A stretch of 64,000 nt of DNA. Origin: Garra rufa. Taxonomy: Eukaryota; Chordata; Actinopteri; Cypriniformes; Cyprinidae. Shown piece after piece: positions 22,098 to 34,276 of the stretch. The stretch spans positions 12,051,963 to 12,115,962 of the forward strand of contig NC_133369.1 in the NCBI RefSeq assembly GCF_049309525.1, written 5' to 3'. The notes beneath the pieces are model-generated. The model worked only from the letters and a program-made list of their open reading frames with translations, was not told the origin of the DNA and ran no database searches. Position 1 is the first letter of the stretch, and the number at the start of each line of letters is the position of its first letter. The translations under genes were made by a program, and so were the position numbers.

Positions 22098-22425
22098 GAC
22101 ATAATACAGTACATTAACACTTTTCAGAAGGCCAACATGTGTTTTAAGATCCTTTATTTTGGTCACATGAAATATTCTAATTTTGTGAAATACTGGATTT
22201 TTTTTGTCTTTAATCCATAATCATCAAAATTGTTATAATAATTCAGTGTATGTAGTGAACTAATATAAACATACAAGTTTTACTATTTTAAACAAATTAT
22301 TAAAACAAATGGACTTTCCCTCGATATTTAAATTTTTTGGCACGTACTTGTATATTAAGCTTACTAATGTTTAAAATATTATCGTGGGTTTCAGTAGGTA
22401 ATAGAAAGATCTAGTAAATATCTAA

Positions 22426-23153
22426 AGCTGCGTTCACACCGCCCAAACCGTCATGCGTCAGTTGCGGCAAGATTACATGTAAAGTCAATGGTTGAGTCCG
22501 TCAGAGGTCCGTCAGAGGCTCTGCGTTGCGTTGTGTCCGTTGGATCCGTCAACTTTTCAAGCGTTACCTGCGTTTCAAGCGTCAACGCAGCCAACGCAAG
22601 CAACGCAGAAGTTCAGCTAGTTGAACTTTTGACGGACTTAACGCACTTGACGCAGTGCGTCAACCAATCAGAGCGTCTCACTGTAGCGACGTCACCACAC
22701 GTATTTTGAATGAAGCGGGAGCAGAAAAAACAACAACATACATTTCTCTGCGATTGACGACGGCTACAAACTTATTCTAGCCGTCTGCAATCGCAGAGAA
22801 TTGTATGATCCGTCCTCGTTGTTGTATAAAGACAGGAATGTAAAGGAACTTGCTTGGATGAAGATCGCTGAAGAGATCGGGTTGTCAAATCTTTTCTCAA
22901 CGTAATTATTTCCCATTTCGTTAGCTAGCGAAACATGTTCATGAGAGGATTCCAAAATGTCCAGTCCCAATAGTTTGCCATGGTTTATTCAGGGGAAGTG
23001 TGCAGAAAACTAGATGCGTTGGGAGCGTTGCCTGACGTGTGCGGTGTGAACGCACCAAAAAGCAAGCGTTGCCAGCTTCAACGTACATGCGTCAAACTAG
23101 ATGCGTTAGGTGCGTTGCCTGACGCAGACAAAGTGTGCGGTGTGAACGCACCA
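22426..23153. mobile_element. PIF/Harbinger-like element with MADF remnant
   Basis: The ends (left ...GCGTTCACACCG, right CGGTGTGAACGCACCA) are inverted, with TAA at 22423-22425 and 23154-23156, matching the TWA target of Harbingers. The right terminus is present twice (GTGTGCGGTGTGAACGCACC near 23037 and 23136). The interior holds a MADF domain fragment. Confidence 0.75.
22771..22887 (+). pseudogene. MADF-domain fragment (Harbinger accessory protein remnant)
   Basis: Thirty-nine open codons with no ATG read LILAVCNRRELYDPSS, then KDRNVKELAWMKIAEEIGLS. The pattern L-I-x-x-V-x-x-R...L-Y-D...Y-x-D-R-x-x-K-x-x-A-W-x-x-I-A-E-E-I-G is that of MADF/Myb-like DNA-binding domains, which accompany Harbinger transposases. 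No transposase remains. Confidence 0.7.
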
Positions 23154-23386
23154 TAAGTGTTTAATACTTAAATGCTTGTTAAATGTGTTTTTTTGGTTGT
23201 AGGATTGCACTTTGCACAAATTATGTAGAATGGCCCATATATATTTTGACGTAGTTGTGTAATTTTTCACAGCATTTAACAATAGGAAACGTCACTTTGG
23301 TTATTTGAGAAATACAACAGGAACCTACGCTTCTAGGAACCAATTATGTAGCTCTTGGTAAGGGGGATCAAAAATGCGGTTGCACA
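23154..23386 (+). promoter_or_regulatory. alkbh8: Presumed alkbh8 promoter/5' UTR, directly after a Harbinger element
   Basis: Only 233 bases separate the transposon end from the alkbh8 ATG. No TATA box or CpG island is obvious. The only conspicuous GC-rich DNA upstream is inside the transposon. Confidence 0.4.
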
Positions 23387-25557
23387 ATGGAGAGCAGCAT
23401 GGACAGCACAAGAGCTGTCAGAAGAACTAAAGAGGAGAAAAAACTGCTTCGAAGGCAGATTAAAGCCAGTCTCACGTTATTGAAACACGAGGGCATAAAC
23501 ACAGTGACACATCCCACAAAGGTACTTACAAAGCTTCTTTTGACGAACTGTCAGCATAATATGGATCGACCAAATTATCAGTTTAAATAGCCAGCACTGC
23601 TGTTAGTTTCCTCTCATTATTTTTGTGTGCCTGAATACTAAACACGTTTTTAACAGTGTATAAATGTATTAACTACGACAAATTCTACAGATGTTATTTT
23701 AAATGAATGCAATTCAATTGATAGTACTGTTAAACAGTTCTGAAAGATAAATGATTCGCGACTTTCTCAACAAATGCCATGGTTAAACTATGGTTATTGT
23801 AGCAAAACCATGGTTAATTTGTGGTAACCATGGTTGAACTATAGTAACTTTTTTGTGATAAAACCATGGTTAATTTTCGTGAAGTAATTGTGAATCATAA
23901 TGGATATAAGTTATTAGTCTAAGTTACAGTAACAAGGGTCTGCAGTTCATTTCTTTGCGTAATTGATTAAAAGCAGTCAGTAATGTCTATGTTCATGGAT
24001 GTTTTTTATGTAGCATCTGGTGGTCTCTAATGGAGGTTTGGGGAATGGAGTGAGCAGAGAGTCGCTGCTGGAGGTTCTTAAGGAGGGAGGTACTGTTGAG
24101 TCACTCCTCACCCCTCCAGGGAAACCATATGCGTTTGTAACATATTTGTCAGCTGAAGCAGGCCAGAATGCATATTCACTGCTCAATGGACGAGCACTGC
24201 AGTGTCATGATCAAAGTGTGACACTTTATTTCAGCTATGTTGAGGAAGGTGAGACATATTTATAATCACATTTTTAGTGAGCCTTAAAACAGTGTTTCTG
24301 ATGGATCTCTTCTTTGATTGACTGCCAGTGGACAGTGATAGGAGTGTATCCTGTGCTTTGCCTCCTGGTCTCTCTGTTTTGGAGGATTTTGTGTCTCCAG
24401 AGGAGGAGCTGCAGCTGCTGCAGGCTGTTGATTGGACGCCAGATACTGATGTCACTGGTAAGAGATACTTGGGTACTTGACAGCCTCAGTTAGAATAATT
24501 GCAAATCAAAAAAATGTCATTGTTTAATCCTCTTTGTCATGTATTAATATGTGGCAGAGTTATATTTTGCAAAAGGCAAACTTAATGACACTACACACTA
24601 CAAGCCTCTTCTGCTCATTTATTTGATCCAAAATACAGCAAAAGCAGTAATATTGTGAACTCTTTTTACTATTTAAAATAAGCGTTTTCTATTTGAATAT
24701 ATTTTTAATTGTAATTGATTCCTGTGATCAAAGGTAATTTTTCAGCATAATTACTCCAGTCCTCAGTGTCACATGATCCTTCAGAAATCATTCTAATATG
24801 CTGATTTCCTGTTCAAGAAAATATTTTTAATATTTTAATAATTATTATCAATATTTAAACAGTTGAGTACATACTCAGGATTCTTTGATGAATAGAAAGA
24901 TCCAAAGTTCAGCATTTATATGAAATAAAAAGCTTTTGAGCATTATACACTACTATACCATTCAAAAGCTTGGCGTCAGTATCATTTTTTTTGGAAAAGA
25001 AATTATAGAAATTAATACTTTTATTTAGCAAGGATGCTTTAAATTGATCAAAAGTGGTGTTATGTTACAAAAGATTTCTATTTCAGATAAATGCTGTTCT
25101 TCTGAACTTTCTATTTATCAAAGAAACCTAAAAAATCAAAATCATACTATTAGAATGATTTCTAAAGGATCATGTGGCTGGAGTGAATAATACTTTAAAA
25201 TCACAGGAATAAATTACATTTAAAAATGTATTGAAATAGGAAGCATATTTTAAAATATTACAGTTTTTGCTGTACTTTGAATCAAATAAATGCAGGCTTG
25301 GTGAGCAGAAGAGACTTCTTTTTTAAATATTTGAAATCTGGTAGTGTATTTATTAGTAATAATAATAATGTATTTATTTGTGTATTGCAGTGCAGAAAGC
25401 TTTAAAACACAGAAGAGTGAAGCATTATGGGTATGAGTTTCGGTATGATAATAATAACGTGGACAAAGACAAGCCTTTACCAGGTGGTAAGTATGAAAAA
25501 TGCACTTTTTTTGTATCATCTTTTTTTTTGATGATGATGATGATGATGATTATAATA

Positions 25558-25605
<48 letters not shown>

Positions 25606-28600
25606 AAAAGAAATCTCTAATACTCACTTATTACTTTTAAACAATACAGTAAAAACAGTAGTATTGTAAAATATTAACATGTAAAACAACTGTTTTCTAT
25701 TTTAATTTTTTTAAATTATTCCTGTAATGTCTCAGTTTTAATCCGTCATTTACTCAAGACTTTTTTTGTTATTATTATCAGTGTTGAAAACAGTTGTCCT
25801 GCATAATATTTTATTGAAAAATATGTTTTTAATGTATTTAAATAAAAAGTAAAAAAAAAAAAAAATTCATAAATAAATATTGCAAGATTTTAAATGTATT
25901 TACTGTCATATTTAATCAATTTAATGCAGCAACGCTGTATAAAATGAATAATTTTCTCCACACATTTGAATAGAAGTGTATATATACTTAAATATAATTT
26001 AGGTATTATATGTGACCCTGGACCACAAAACCAGTCTTAAGTCGCTGGGGTATATTTGTAGCAATAGCCAAAAATACATTGCATGGGTCAAAATTATTGA
26101 TTTTTCTTTTATGTCAAAAATCATTAGGAAATTAAGTAAAGATCATGTTACATTAAGATTTTTTGTAAAATTCCTACTGTAAACCTATCAAAATGTAATT
26201 TTTGATTAGTAATATGCATTGTTAAGAACTTAATTTGGACAACTTTAAAGGTGATTTTCTCAGTATTTAGATTTTTTTGCACCCTTAGATTGCAGATTTT
26301 CAAATAGATGTATCTCGGCCAAATATTGTCCTATCATAACAAACCATACATCAATAGAAAGCTTATTTATTGAGCTTTCATATGATGTATATATCTCAGT
26401 TTTGTCAAATTTAACCTTATGACTGGTTTTGTGGTCCAGGGTCACATATATTTAATCAACTTAAATTGAATAGACACCTGTCATTTCAGGGCTGCCGGCA
26501 GAATGTGATGCTTTACTACAAAGATGTTTGGCTGATGGCCACATAAGTGTCCTTCCAGACCAGCTCACTGTAAACCAATACCAAAGTGGACAAGGTAGTA
26601 CATGATGTATTTATGCAGCTGAGGGGAGATTTATGTCTGCGTATAGGACTAAATGTTATTGTCTGGAACAGGGATTCCCCCTCATGTGGACACTCACTCT
26701 GCTTTTGAAGACACCATCCTTTCTTTGAGTCTCGGAGCAAAGGTATGAATAAATGAAGCACTAAATTTGTGTCTTCTAAGAATTTTTGGGGATGTGTTTG
26801 TAAGGATATGTTTATGTTTACGTTTTTCATACATCAGTGTTATTAGTGAATCAGGGTGTTCTGTTACACCAGACCTGTTTGTAGCCTTATTGATTAGTTA
26901 TGGTACAGCAGCATTATTGATTTCTGATTTTCCTTTGTCAAAACAAAGATAGAGATGGAACATGAACCTCATGATATTCTTACATGAATAAATATAGACC
27001 TCTTGATATTTTTCTGTAGACAGTAATGGACTTCAAACATCCTGATGGACGTTCTGTCGCTGTGGTGCTGCCAGAGCGAAGTCTGCTAGTGATGAAAGGA
27101 GAGAGCCGTTATTTGTGGACTCACGGGTGAGAAACAGGACTTTTATTTTGTGCATGTTCACTAAATACAATATATTATGCTATATTACACTACCAGTCAA
27201 AAGTTTTTGAACAGTAAGATTTTAAATGTTTTTAATAAAGTCTCTTCTGCTCACCATGCCTGCATTTATTTGATCCAAAATACAACAAAAGCAGTAATAT
27301 TGTTCAAAAATATGTTTACTATTTAAAATAACTTACTGCTGAGTGATCATGTAACTGGAGTAATGATGCTGAAAATTCAGCTTTGAATTCACATTTATAA
27401 ATTACATTTTAAAATATATTCAAATAGAAAACCGTTTTTTTAAATAGTAGACATATTTCAAAGTGTTACTGTTTTTGCTGTACTTTGGGTCAAATAAATG
27501 CAGACTTACAATACAATACAATACAATACGATACAAGTTTATTTATATAGCACATTTAAAAACAACCAATGTTGACCAAAGTACTTTACAAAAGCAAAAA
27601 TAAAAAGACAGTTTAATTAAAGTTAAGAGAATATTAAGGAATATTAAACGCCTTAGAGAAAGGGTAAGTTTATAACGCAGATTTAAAAACTGACAGGGTT
27701 TGAGCAGATCTGATATATAACGGAAGGCTATTCCATAACCTGGGACCGATTACCGCAAAAGCGCGATCACCTCTATTTTTAAGTCTAGTTCTGGGAATAT
27801 AGAGTAACTTAGAATCCATTGATCTGAGACTTGGTGAGCAGAAGCGACTACTTTAAAAAGCATAAAAAACCTACTGTCCAAAACTTTTTGAGTGGTAGTG
27901 TATATTATAAATTCTTTTTTGTAGGGAGAGATGAACATGTTTTGTCTATGTTTCATGTCAGCATAACACCTCGGAAATTTGATGTGGTACCGGTGTTGGA
28001 GGCTGGAGGGTCAGGGGTTATAACCTCTGACTTGAACAATCTGACCCTGAGTCGCCGTGATACCAGGACATCTCTGACGTTCCGCAAAATCAGACATACA
28101 CCCTGCAACTGTGGTGCGTGTGTGAAGTATTTTTTGTATAGTACAGTACCATTTAATAGTTTGTGCTAAGGAAGATTTGTATTTTTAAGTAGTACTTTTA
28201 TTCAACAGGGATGCATTAAATTGATCAAAAGTGACAATAGCAAAATTTAGAATGTTACAAAAGGTTTCTATTTTAAATATTTGCTGTTATTTTTAAAAAT
28301 CCTGACAAAAATATATTACAGTTTCTACAAATATATTAAGCAACACAACTGTTTTCAACATTGATAATAAGAAAAAATGTTTCTTGAACGCCAAATCAAC
28401 ATATTAGAATGATTTCTGAAGGATCATGTGACACCAAAGACTGGAGTAATGATGCTGAAAAGTCAGCTTTGCCATCACAGACATAGATTACATTTTAAAA
28501 TGTTAAAATATAAAATAATTCTTTTAAATTGTAATAATATTTGACAGTATAACTGTTTTAATGTATTTTTGGTCAAATAAATGCAGCTTTGATGATCAAG

Positions 28601-31600
28601 TGTTTTTAAAAACAGTCATACAACCCCAAACTTTTAAAAAATATTGTACATTCTTGAGATGAAATATTTAATTTCTTTTTGTAGCCTATCCATCTGTATG
28701 TGATAGCCAGCAGCCGCCTTCTCCACCAGCTGTGCCTGTTGCTGAAGGCGATGCGTGTCGTTTGGAGGCGCAGTATGTTCATCAGGTCTACGAAGAGATT
28801 TCCTCCCACTTCAGCAGCACACGACACTCACCGTGGCCGCAGGTGCGAGATTTCCTACTGTCACTGCCACCTGGAAGTATTCTGGCAGACATCGGATGCG
28901 GCAATGGCAAATACCTGGGGATCAACCCTGAAGTAATGTCTGTAAGTAATATAACTCAGCAGACTTTACCAGGAAGAGAAATGGACTTGGTTGGACATTT
29001 CATAAGTTGATTTCCATTACTTTAACCCCTAACTCGGATGTTATCTCTATTGTCTGTCCATTTGTAGGTGGGCTGTGACCGCAGTGCTAATCTGGTGCAG
29101 ATCTGCATTGAGCGGGGTTATGAGGCATTTGTGTCAGATGCGTTGTCTGTCCCCCTGCGCAGTGGCAGCTGTGATGCCTGTATCTCTATTGCAGTAATAC
29201 ATCATTTCTCCACACAGGTGAGCGTACAATGTAATTCAGGGGGGAAAATGTTACGTTATTTTAATATAATAACGTTTTTCTAAATTCCATTTGCAGCGTA
29301 AGAATGTATTTTCTTCACAACCATTTCCCATCTACTTTGTGACACTAAACAGCCTTTTTTGATGCTTTTTTTTCTGAGCCATTACCCTTATGTGAATTAA
29401 AGGAGTAGTTCACTTTCAGAACAAAAATGTACAGATTATGTACTCACCCCCTTGTCATCCAAGATGTTCATGTCTTTCGTTCTTCAGTCGTAAAGAAATT
29501 ATGTTTTTTGAGGAAAACATTTCAGGATTTCACTCCATATAATGGACTTCTATGGTGTCCCTGAGTTTGAACTTCTAAAATGCAGTTTAAATGCAACTTT
29601 AAAGAGCTCTAAATGATCCCAGCCAAGGAAGAAGTGTCTTACCTAGCGAAACGATCAGTTATTTTCTAAAAACATTTACAATTTATATACTTTTTAATCT
29701 CTACACAGAGTACACACAGAGCTAGACAAGACGAGCATTTGAGGTTAAAAAGTATATAAATTGTAATTTTTTTTTTAGAAAATAACCGATCGTTTTGCAA
29801 GATAAGACCCTTCTTTCCTCAACTGTGATCATTTAGAGCCCTTTGAAGCTGCATTTTGGAAGTTCAAACTCGGGGGCACCATAGAAGTCCATTATATGGA
29901 GAGAAATCCTGAAATGATTTCCTCAAAAAACATTTCTTTACGACTGAAGAAAGAAAGAAATCTAGGAAGGAAAAAGTCCTAGGAAAAAAACAATGTTTTA
30001 TAGTTTCCAGAGTAATTAGCACTATTTTTAACATATTAGAATGATTTCTAAAGGATCATGTGACACTGAAGACTGGAGTAATGGCTGCTGAATATTCTGC
30101 TTTGCTATCATAGGTATAAATTACATTTTAATGTATAGATAATAAAAAAGCAGTAACATTTTAATGAAATTTCACAATATTACATGTTTAATCAAATAAA
30201 CGCAGCCTTTGGATAAAACACTGCTTTTAAAAACACTAAAAATCTTACCGACCCCAACAGTAGTGTGTGTTTTAAAATTTGACAGACTTTAATACATTTT
30301 ACTTTGATATTGAAGTCTCTTCTGCTCACCAAGTCTACATTTATTTGATCCAACATACAGCAAAAGCAGTATTATTGTGAAATATTTTTACTATTTAAAA
30401 TAACGGCTTTCTATTTGAATATACTATAAAATGTTATTTATTTCTGTGATTAAAGCTACATTTTTCTGTCATTATTCCAGTCTTCAGTGTCACACGATCC
30501 TTCAGAAACCATTCTAATATGTTGATTTGCTGTTCAAGAAACATTTTTTATTAATAATGTTATCAATATTTAAAACTTTTAATTTTTTTTTCACGATCCT
30601 TTGATAAATAGAAAGGTCCAAAGATCAGCATTTATCTAAAATAAAGCTTTTGTAACATTATACACTATACCATTCAAAATAAATTGGGGGGGAGGGGGAA
30701 GGAAATTATAGAAATTAATTGTTTTATTTAGCAAGGACGCTTTAAATTTATCAAAAGTGATGATAAAGACATTTATAATGTTACAAAGTAATTATATTTC
30801 AGGTAAATGCTGGTATCTGAACTTTCTATTCATCAAGAAACCTGAAAACATTCTACTCAGCTGTTTTCAACATAATAATGTTTTTGAACAGCAAATCAAA
30901 AATTAGAATGATTTCTGATGGATCATGTGATTGGAGTAATGATGCTAAACATTCAAGCTTCGAAATCACAGGAATACATTTTCACAGGAATTACATTTTA
31001 AAATGTATTCAAATAAAGATAGTTATTTTAAATAGTAAAAATATTTCAAAACATTACTGTTTTTGCTTTACTTTGGATAAAATAAATGCAGGCTTAGCAA
31101 GCAGAAAAAACATGTATACTTTCATAGTACATGGGCCTTTATATTAAAATAAAAATAAAATGTCTTTGTGAATGTAAAAAAAAGTAATATGACAGATTCA
31201 TCCATTTGAGTTTTAGTATTTGTAATTAGACAATAAATTTGAGATGAATATTGTGTAAATCTGTTAATGATGCTGAACAAACTGCATGTGTTCTTAGGAG
31301 AGAAGACAGGCTGCTGTCACAGAGCTGGTCCGGTTATTAAAGGTAGGAGGAAGAGCTCTGATCTACGTTTGGGCCATGGAGCAAGAATACAACAATAAGA
31401 AATCAAAATATCTGAAAGAAAGAACAACTGAGACAAGTATAGAGAGCAGCGAGGAGCTTAAATCTGAAGAAAATAAGTCCAATCCACAGGAGGAGCATGA
31501 TAGGAAAATTAGTTCAGACATGAAATGCACAGAGGAGCAGAATGAGACACAACCTAGAATCCACGTCCATACTAACCGCACAGCTTTTCTTTCACAAGAT

Positions 31601-31861
31601 CTCCTGGTGCCATGGCACTTAAAAGGTAATGCGGACAATAACAAGGGAGCAGCGACTGGAAGCACAAACGGCCTCTTGGACAACGCAAGTCAGAAGCCTG
31701 TATTTCACCGCTATTATCATGTCTTCCAGCAGGGAGAGCTGGAGGACATGTGTTGTGGTGTGACAGATGTTAAAGTGCTTAGGAGCTACCATGATCAGGG
31801 TAACTGGTGTGTGGAACTGGAGAAGACACTCGGTAGCTCCTTAAAGAATGATATTGCATAG
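23387..31861 (+). CDS. alkbh8: ALKBH8 tRNA wobble-uridine hydroxylase/methyltransferase (11 coding exons, complete)
   Basis: Exons: 23387-23521, 24014-24248, 24329-24457, 25391-25486, 26490-26594, 26672-26742, 27020-27126, 27962-28113, 28685-28941, 29068-29217, 31298-31861. All GT-AG and in phase, giving 666 residues (human 664). Order: an N-terminal basic helix (KLLRRQIKASLTLLKHEG) and RRM (LVVSNGGLGNG); an AlkB domain with the iron ligands in PPHVDTHSAF and the later His of YLWTHG, and the 2-oxoglutarate-binding Arg pair in TFRKIRHTPCNC; a Cys cluster; then a methyltransferase with motif I ADIGCGNGKYLG, DACISIAVIHHF and ALIYVWAMEQEYN; ending with VFHRYYHVFQQGELE. ALKBH8 with TRMT112 methylates the wobble carboxymethyluridine (cm5U to mcm5U), and the AlkB domain hydroxylates it. 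The key motifs are present, so it should be active. Introns 3, 4, 7, 8 and 10 hold MITEs. Confidence 0.97.
24587..25348. mobile_element. Palindromic MITE family P in alkbh8 intron 3
   Basis: Begins ACACTACACACTACAAGCC and ends TCTGGTAGTGT, with the shared phrases TCAGAAATCATTCTAATATG and TTCTATTTATCAAAGAAACC. About 40 bases separate its end from exon 4. Confidence 0.8.
25530..25602. repeat. (ATG)n and (TG)n microsatellites in alkbh8 intron 4
   Basis: About seven GAT/ATG units are followed by about twenty TG units, some 45 bases after exon 4. Confidence 0.9.
26011..26446. mobile_element. Palindromic MITE family Q in alkbh8 intron 4
   Basis: Starts TGTGACCCTGGACCACAAAA and ends TTTTGTGGTCCAGGGTCACA, near-perfect inverted ends. 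It stops 43 bases before exon 5. Confidence 0.9.
27187..27901. mobile_element. Family P MITE in alkbh8 intron 7, split by another insertion
   Basis: Starts ACACTACCAGTCAAAAG and ends GAGTGGTAGTGT. A foreign segment at about 27506-27828 interrupts it, beginning with (CAATA)n and containing TTTATTTATATAGCACATTT, common in fish genomes. The phrase AGACTT occurs at both edges of the insert, consistent with a 6-bp duplication. I could not assign the insert to a family. Confidence 0.7.
28140..28630. mobile_element. Diverged family P MITE in alkbh8 intron 8
   Basis: Contains GATTTCTGAAGGATCATGTGAC and AAATAAATGCAGCTTTGATG in the order of the family, but the termini are eroded. Confidence 0.55.
29399..29965. 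mobile_element. TTAA-type palindromic MITE family T in alkbh8 intron 10
   Basis: TTAA precedes AGGAGTAGTTCACTTTCAG. The two halves are inverted, for example ATAATGGACTTCTATGGTG against CACCATAGAAGTCCATTAT. The right terminus is damaged. Confidence 0.75.
30025..31110. mobile_element. Two family P MITEs, one apparently within the other, in alkbh8 intron 10
   Basis: A 3'-half phrase (GATTTCTAAAGGATCATGTGACAC) is followed by a new left portion at about 30310 (GAAGTCTCTTCTGCTCACCAAG) and its right half to about 31110 (AATGCAGGCTTAGCAAGCAGAA). Most of the 2-kb intron 10 is MITE-derived. Confidence 0.55.
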
Positions 31862-31887
31862 GAAAGCTAAAAGAATATAGTATATTG

Positions 31888-31893
31888 AATAAA
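31888..31893 (+). terminator. alkbh8: Candidate poly(A) signal of alkbh8 (AATAAA)
   Basis: Lies 27 bases after the stop codon. Another AATAAA is at 31956-31961. Confidence 0.5.
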
Positions 31894-32224
31894 TGCATTT
31901 TAAAAATGTACATTTTAATATCAATTTGAAAATTTTCATGCATGCAGTGATGGCTAATAAAACACTCAACTGATTTTGTTTGTAAAGCAGTACAAAATGT
32001 TGCTTTATGTGCTTTCTGGTACAAAACCTACCTTAATGAATTACTATTCTACAATGAATAACTGTGTTAACAATGTTAATGTCAGCCTGACTTTTACTGA
32101 TTTATGGCTGGATGGTTTTATCACTTAACAACCACTACAATAATGCAATGTAAGCACCATAAATAAGCATGTCAGAACATTAATAAGGTACTATGTGCAT
32201 GTTATTAATGCCCCTTTTTTGTTT

Positions 32225-32470
32225 TTGACAGAAGTCGCTTATGCTCACTGAGGCTGCATTTATTCAAATCAAAAACACAGTAATATTGTGAAATATTATT
32301 ACAATTTTAAACTAAACTGTTTTCTATTCTAATATATATCAAATTATTTATTCCTATGATGGCAAAACTGATTTCACATGATCCTCAGAAATAATTCTTA
32401 GATGCTGATTTGGTCCTCTAATTATTATTATCAGTATAAAAAAACTGTTGTGCTGCTTAATATTTTGTGC
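32225..32470. mobile_element. Family P MITE fragment downstream of alkbh8
   Basis: Shares TTGACAGAAGTCGCTTATGC, then GCATTTATTC and TCACATGATCCTCAGAAATAATTCT with the family. The right half is absent. Confidence 0.5.
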
Positions 32471-32581
32471 TTGAAGTAGTGCTGTCAAACGATTAATCAC
32501 ATCCAAAATAAAAGTTATATAATAAATGATATGTGCGTATACTGTGTATATTTATAATGTATGTACACATACAGTAAATAT

Positions 32582-33771
32582 TAGGGTTGTTACGATACCA
32601 TAAAAATGACTTACGATACTATACCAGTTGAAGTATCATGATACCGTGCAGTATTCTGTTCATTTAAAATTAAATTCTACAAAATGAATAAAAATTTCAT
32701 AAATAAAAAGATGTAAATGAAAACAGGCAAGATTTTTCTCTGAATACTTCATTAATGTGAATGAATGACTGGCTATTGTTATCCATGAAATCATGTAAAC
32801 AAAACTCTTAGCACTGCACAGAAGCTTCATGGAGTGACATTTAAATGTGGTATTTATACATTTAGACTGTACTTATAATTGCATAAATAATGTTATAAGA
32901 TTAATGTTTTAAATACCGAACTCTGAATATAGAAATATGTTGGAAAAGAATGGAACATGACGGGAAACTTAAAACCGCCAGCAGGTGGCAGCAGTGTTGA
33001 TGATTGAATCACTGAGTTGTTCATTCAAACGGCTGAATCATTCAGGAGTGAATCAAATGACTCGTTTTTATGAATGGCTTAGTGAATCAGTGATTCGCCC
33101 AAACCAACGCGGATTCGGATTCAAACACAGAAACGAAACAAAAACATCTTGCTCGTGTCATATTGCTGAACTGTCACAAGCATTTTTGCTGCCATATCTT
33201 AAAATTTCAAAGTTAGCAGCTTGTATATTAAAACGTATTCATTTATAATGTTAAAAAAATACATATATATACTGATTGATAAGAACCAATTGCAAAACCA
33301 CTATGTTAATGAATGGAATTGCATTCGTGATTGCAAATATGCTTCCAGAAACGAATTATTACAATACGAAAATTATTTCTAGTAAAATATTTTGATGTTT
33401 AATAATTGATTCTTGGGCTGCTATTTTTTTAATAACATCAGACGGTCTGAATCAGACCCTCTCTTCTGATAAACTGCAGCGTGAACAACGACGTGCGCGT
33501 GCACCTTCTCATTTCAAACTGAAGCGTCAGGAAACACTGAATACCATATAAAGCGTAGACACAGCCTGTACTACACAAAGCACAGCAGAAATACATTTTG
33601 GCAATCAACTTGTAATGTTTCTGCTGGCGTGCATGTTCAAACGAACGTTTTAAACAGTGTTCCTGCCTTGCATACAACATATCATACGGTTGCAAAAATG
33701 CAAAGGCCGCGGGTATTTTTAAGCTTTAGTATCGCGATACTACCGTAGTACCGGTATACCGTACAACCCTA
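32582..33771. mobile_element. hAT-like element A, copy 2 (uninterrupted)
   Basis: Ends TAGGGTTGTTACGATACC and GGTATACCGTACAACCCTA, flanked by GTAAATAT (32574-32581) and GTATATAT (33772-33779), seven of eight bases alike. It is the intact relative of the element in fbl intron 5 and gives the empty sites for two insertions there. Contains CCAGCAGGTGGCAG at 32978-32991. It is inserted in a TAGTGCTGTCAAACG-type element whose left end is at about 32479. Confidence 0.85.
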
Positions 33772-33853
33772 GTATATATTTTGAAAATATTTACATGTAT
33801 ATATTATTTATATTCATGTAATTGATATTATATATCAATACATATATTTTTAA

Positions 33854-34276
<423 letters not shown>

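Larger units (their letters stand above)
20605..22350 (+). mobile_element. Tc1/mariner transposon, decayed
   Basis: The inverted termini CAGGTATGTGCCAAAAAAAT and (on the right) TTTTTTGGCACGTACTTG lie between TA dinucleotides. The inner repeat phrase GAGGGAAAGTCC is matched by GGACTTTCCCTC. It carries a transposase remnant in the + orientation and an inserted MITE. Confidence 0.95.

Noticed and set aside
27924..27965. Earlier AG (TTTTTTGTAG) as acceptor for alkbh8 exon 8
   Set aside because: Using it gives sequence unlike ALKBH8. The CAG at 27959-27961 gives GITPRKFD, matching the family.
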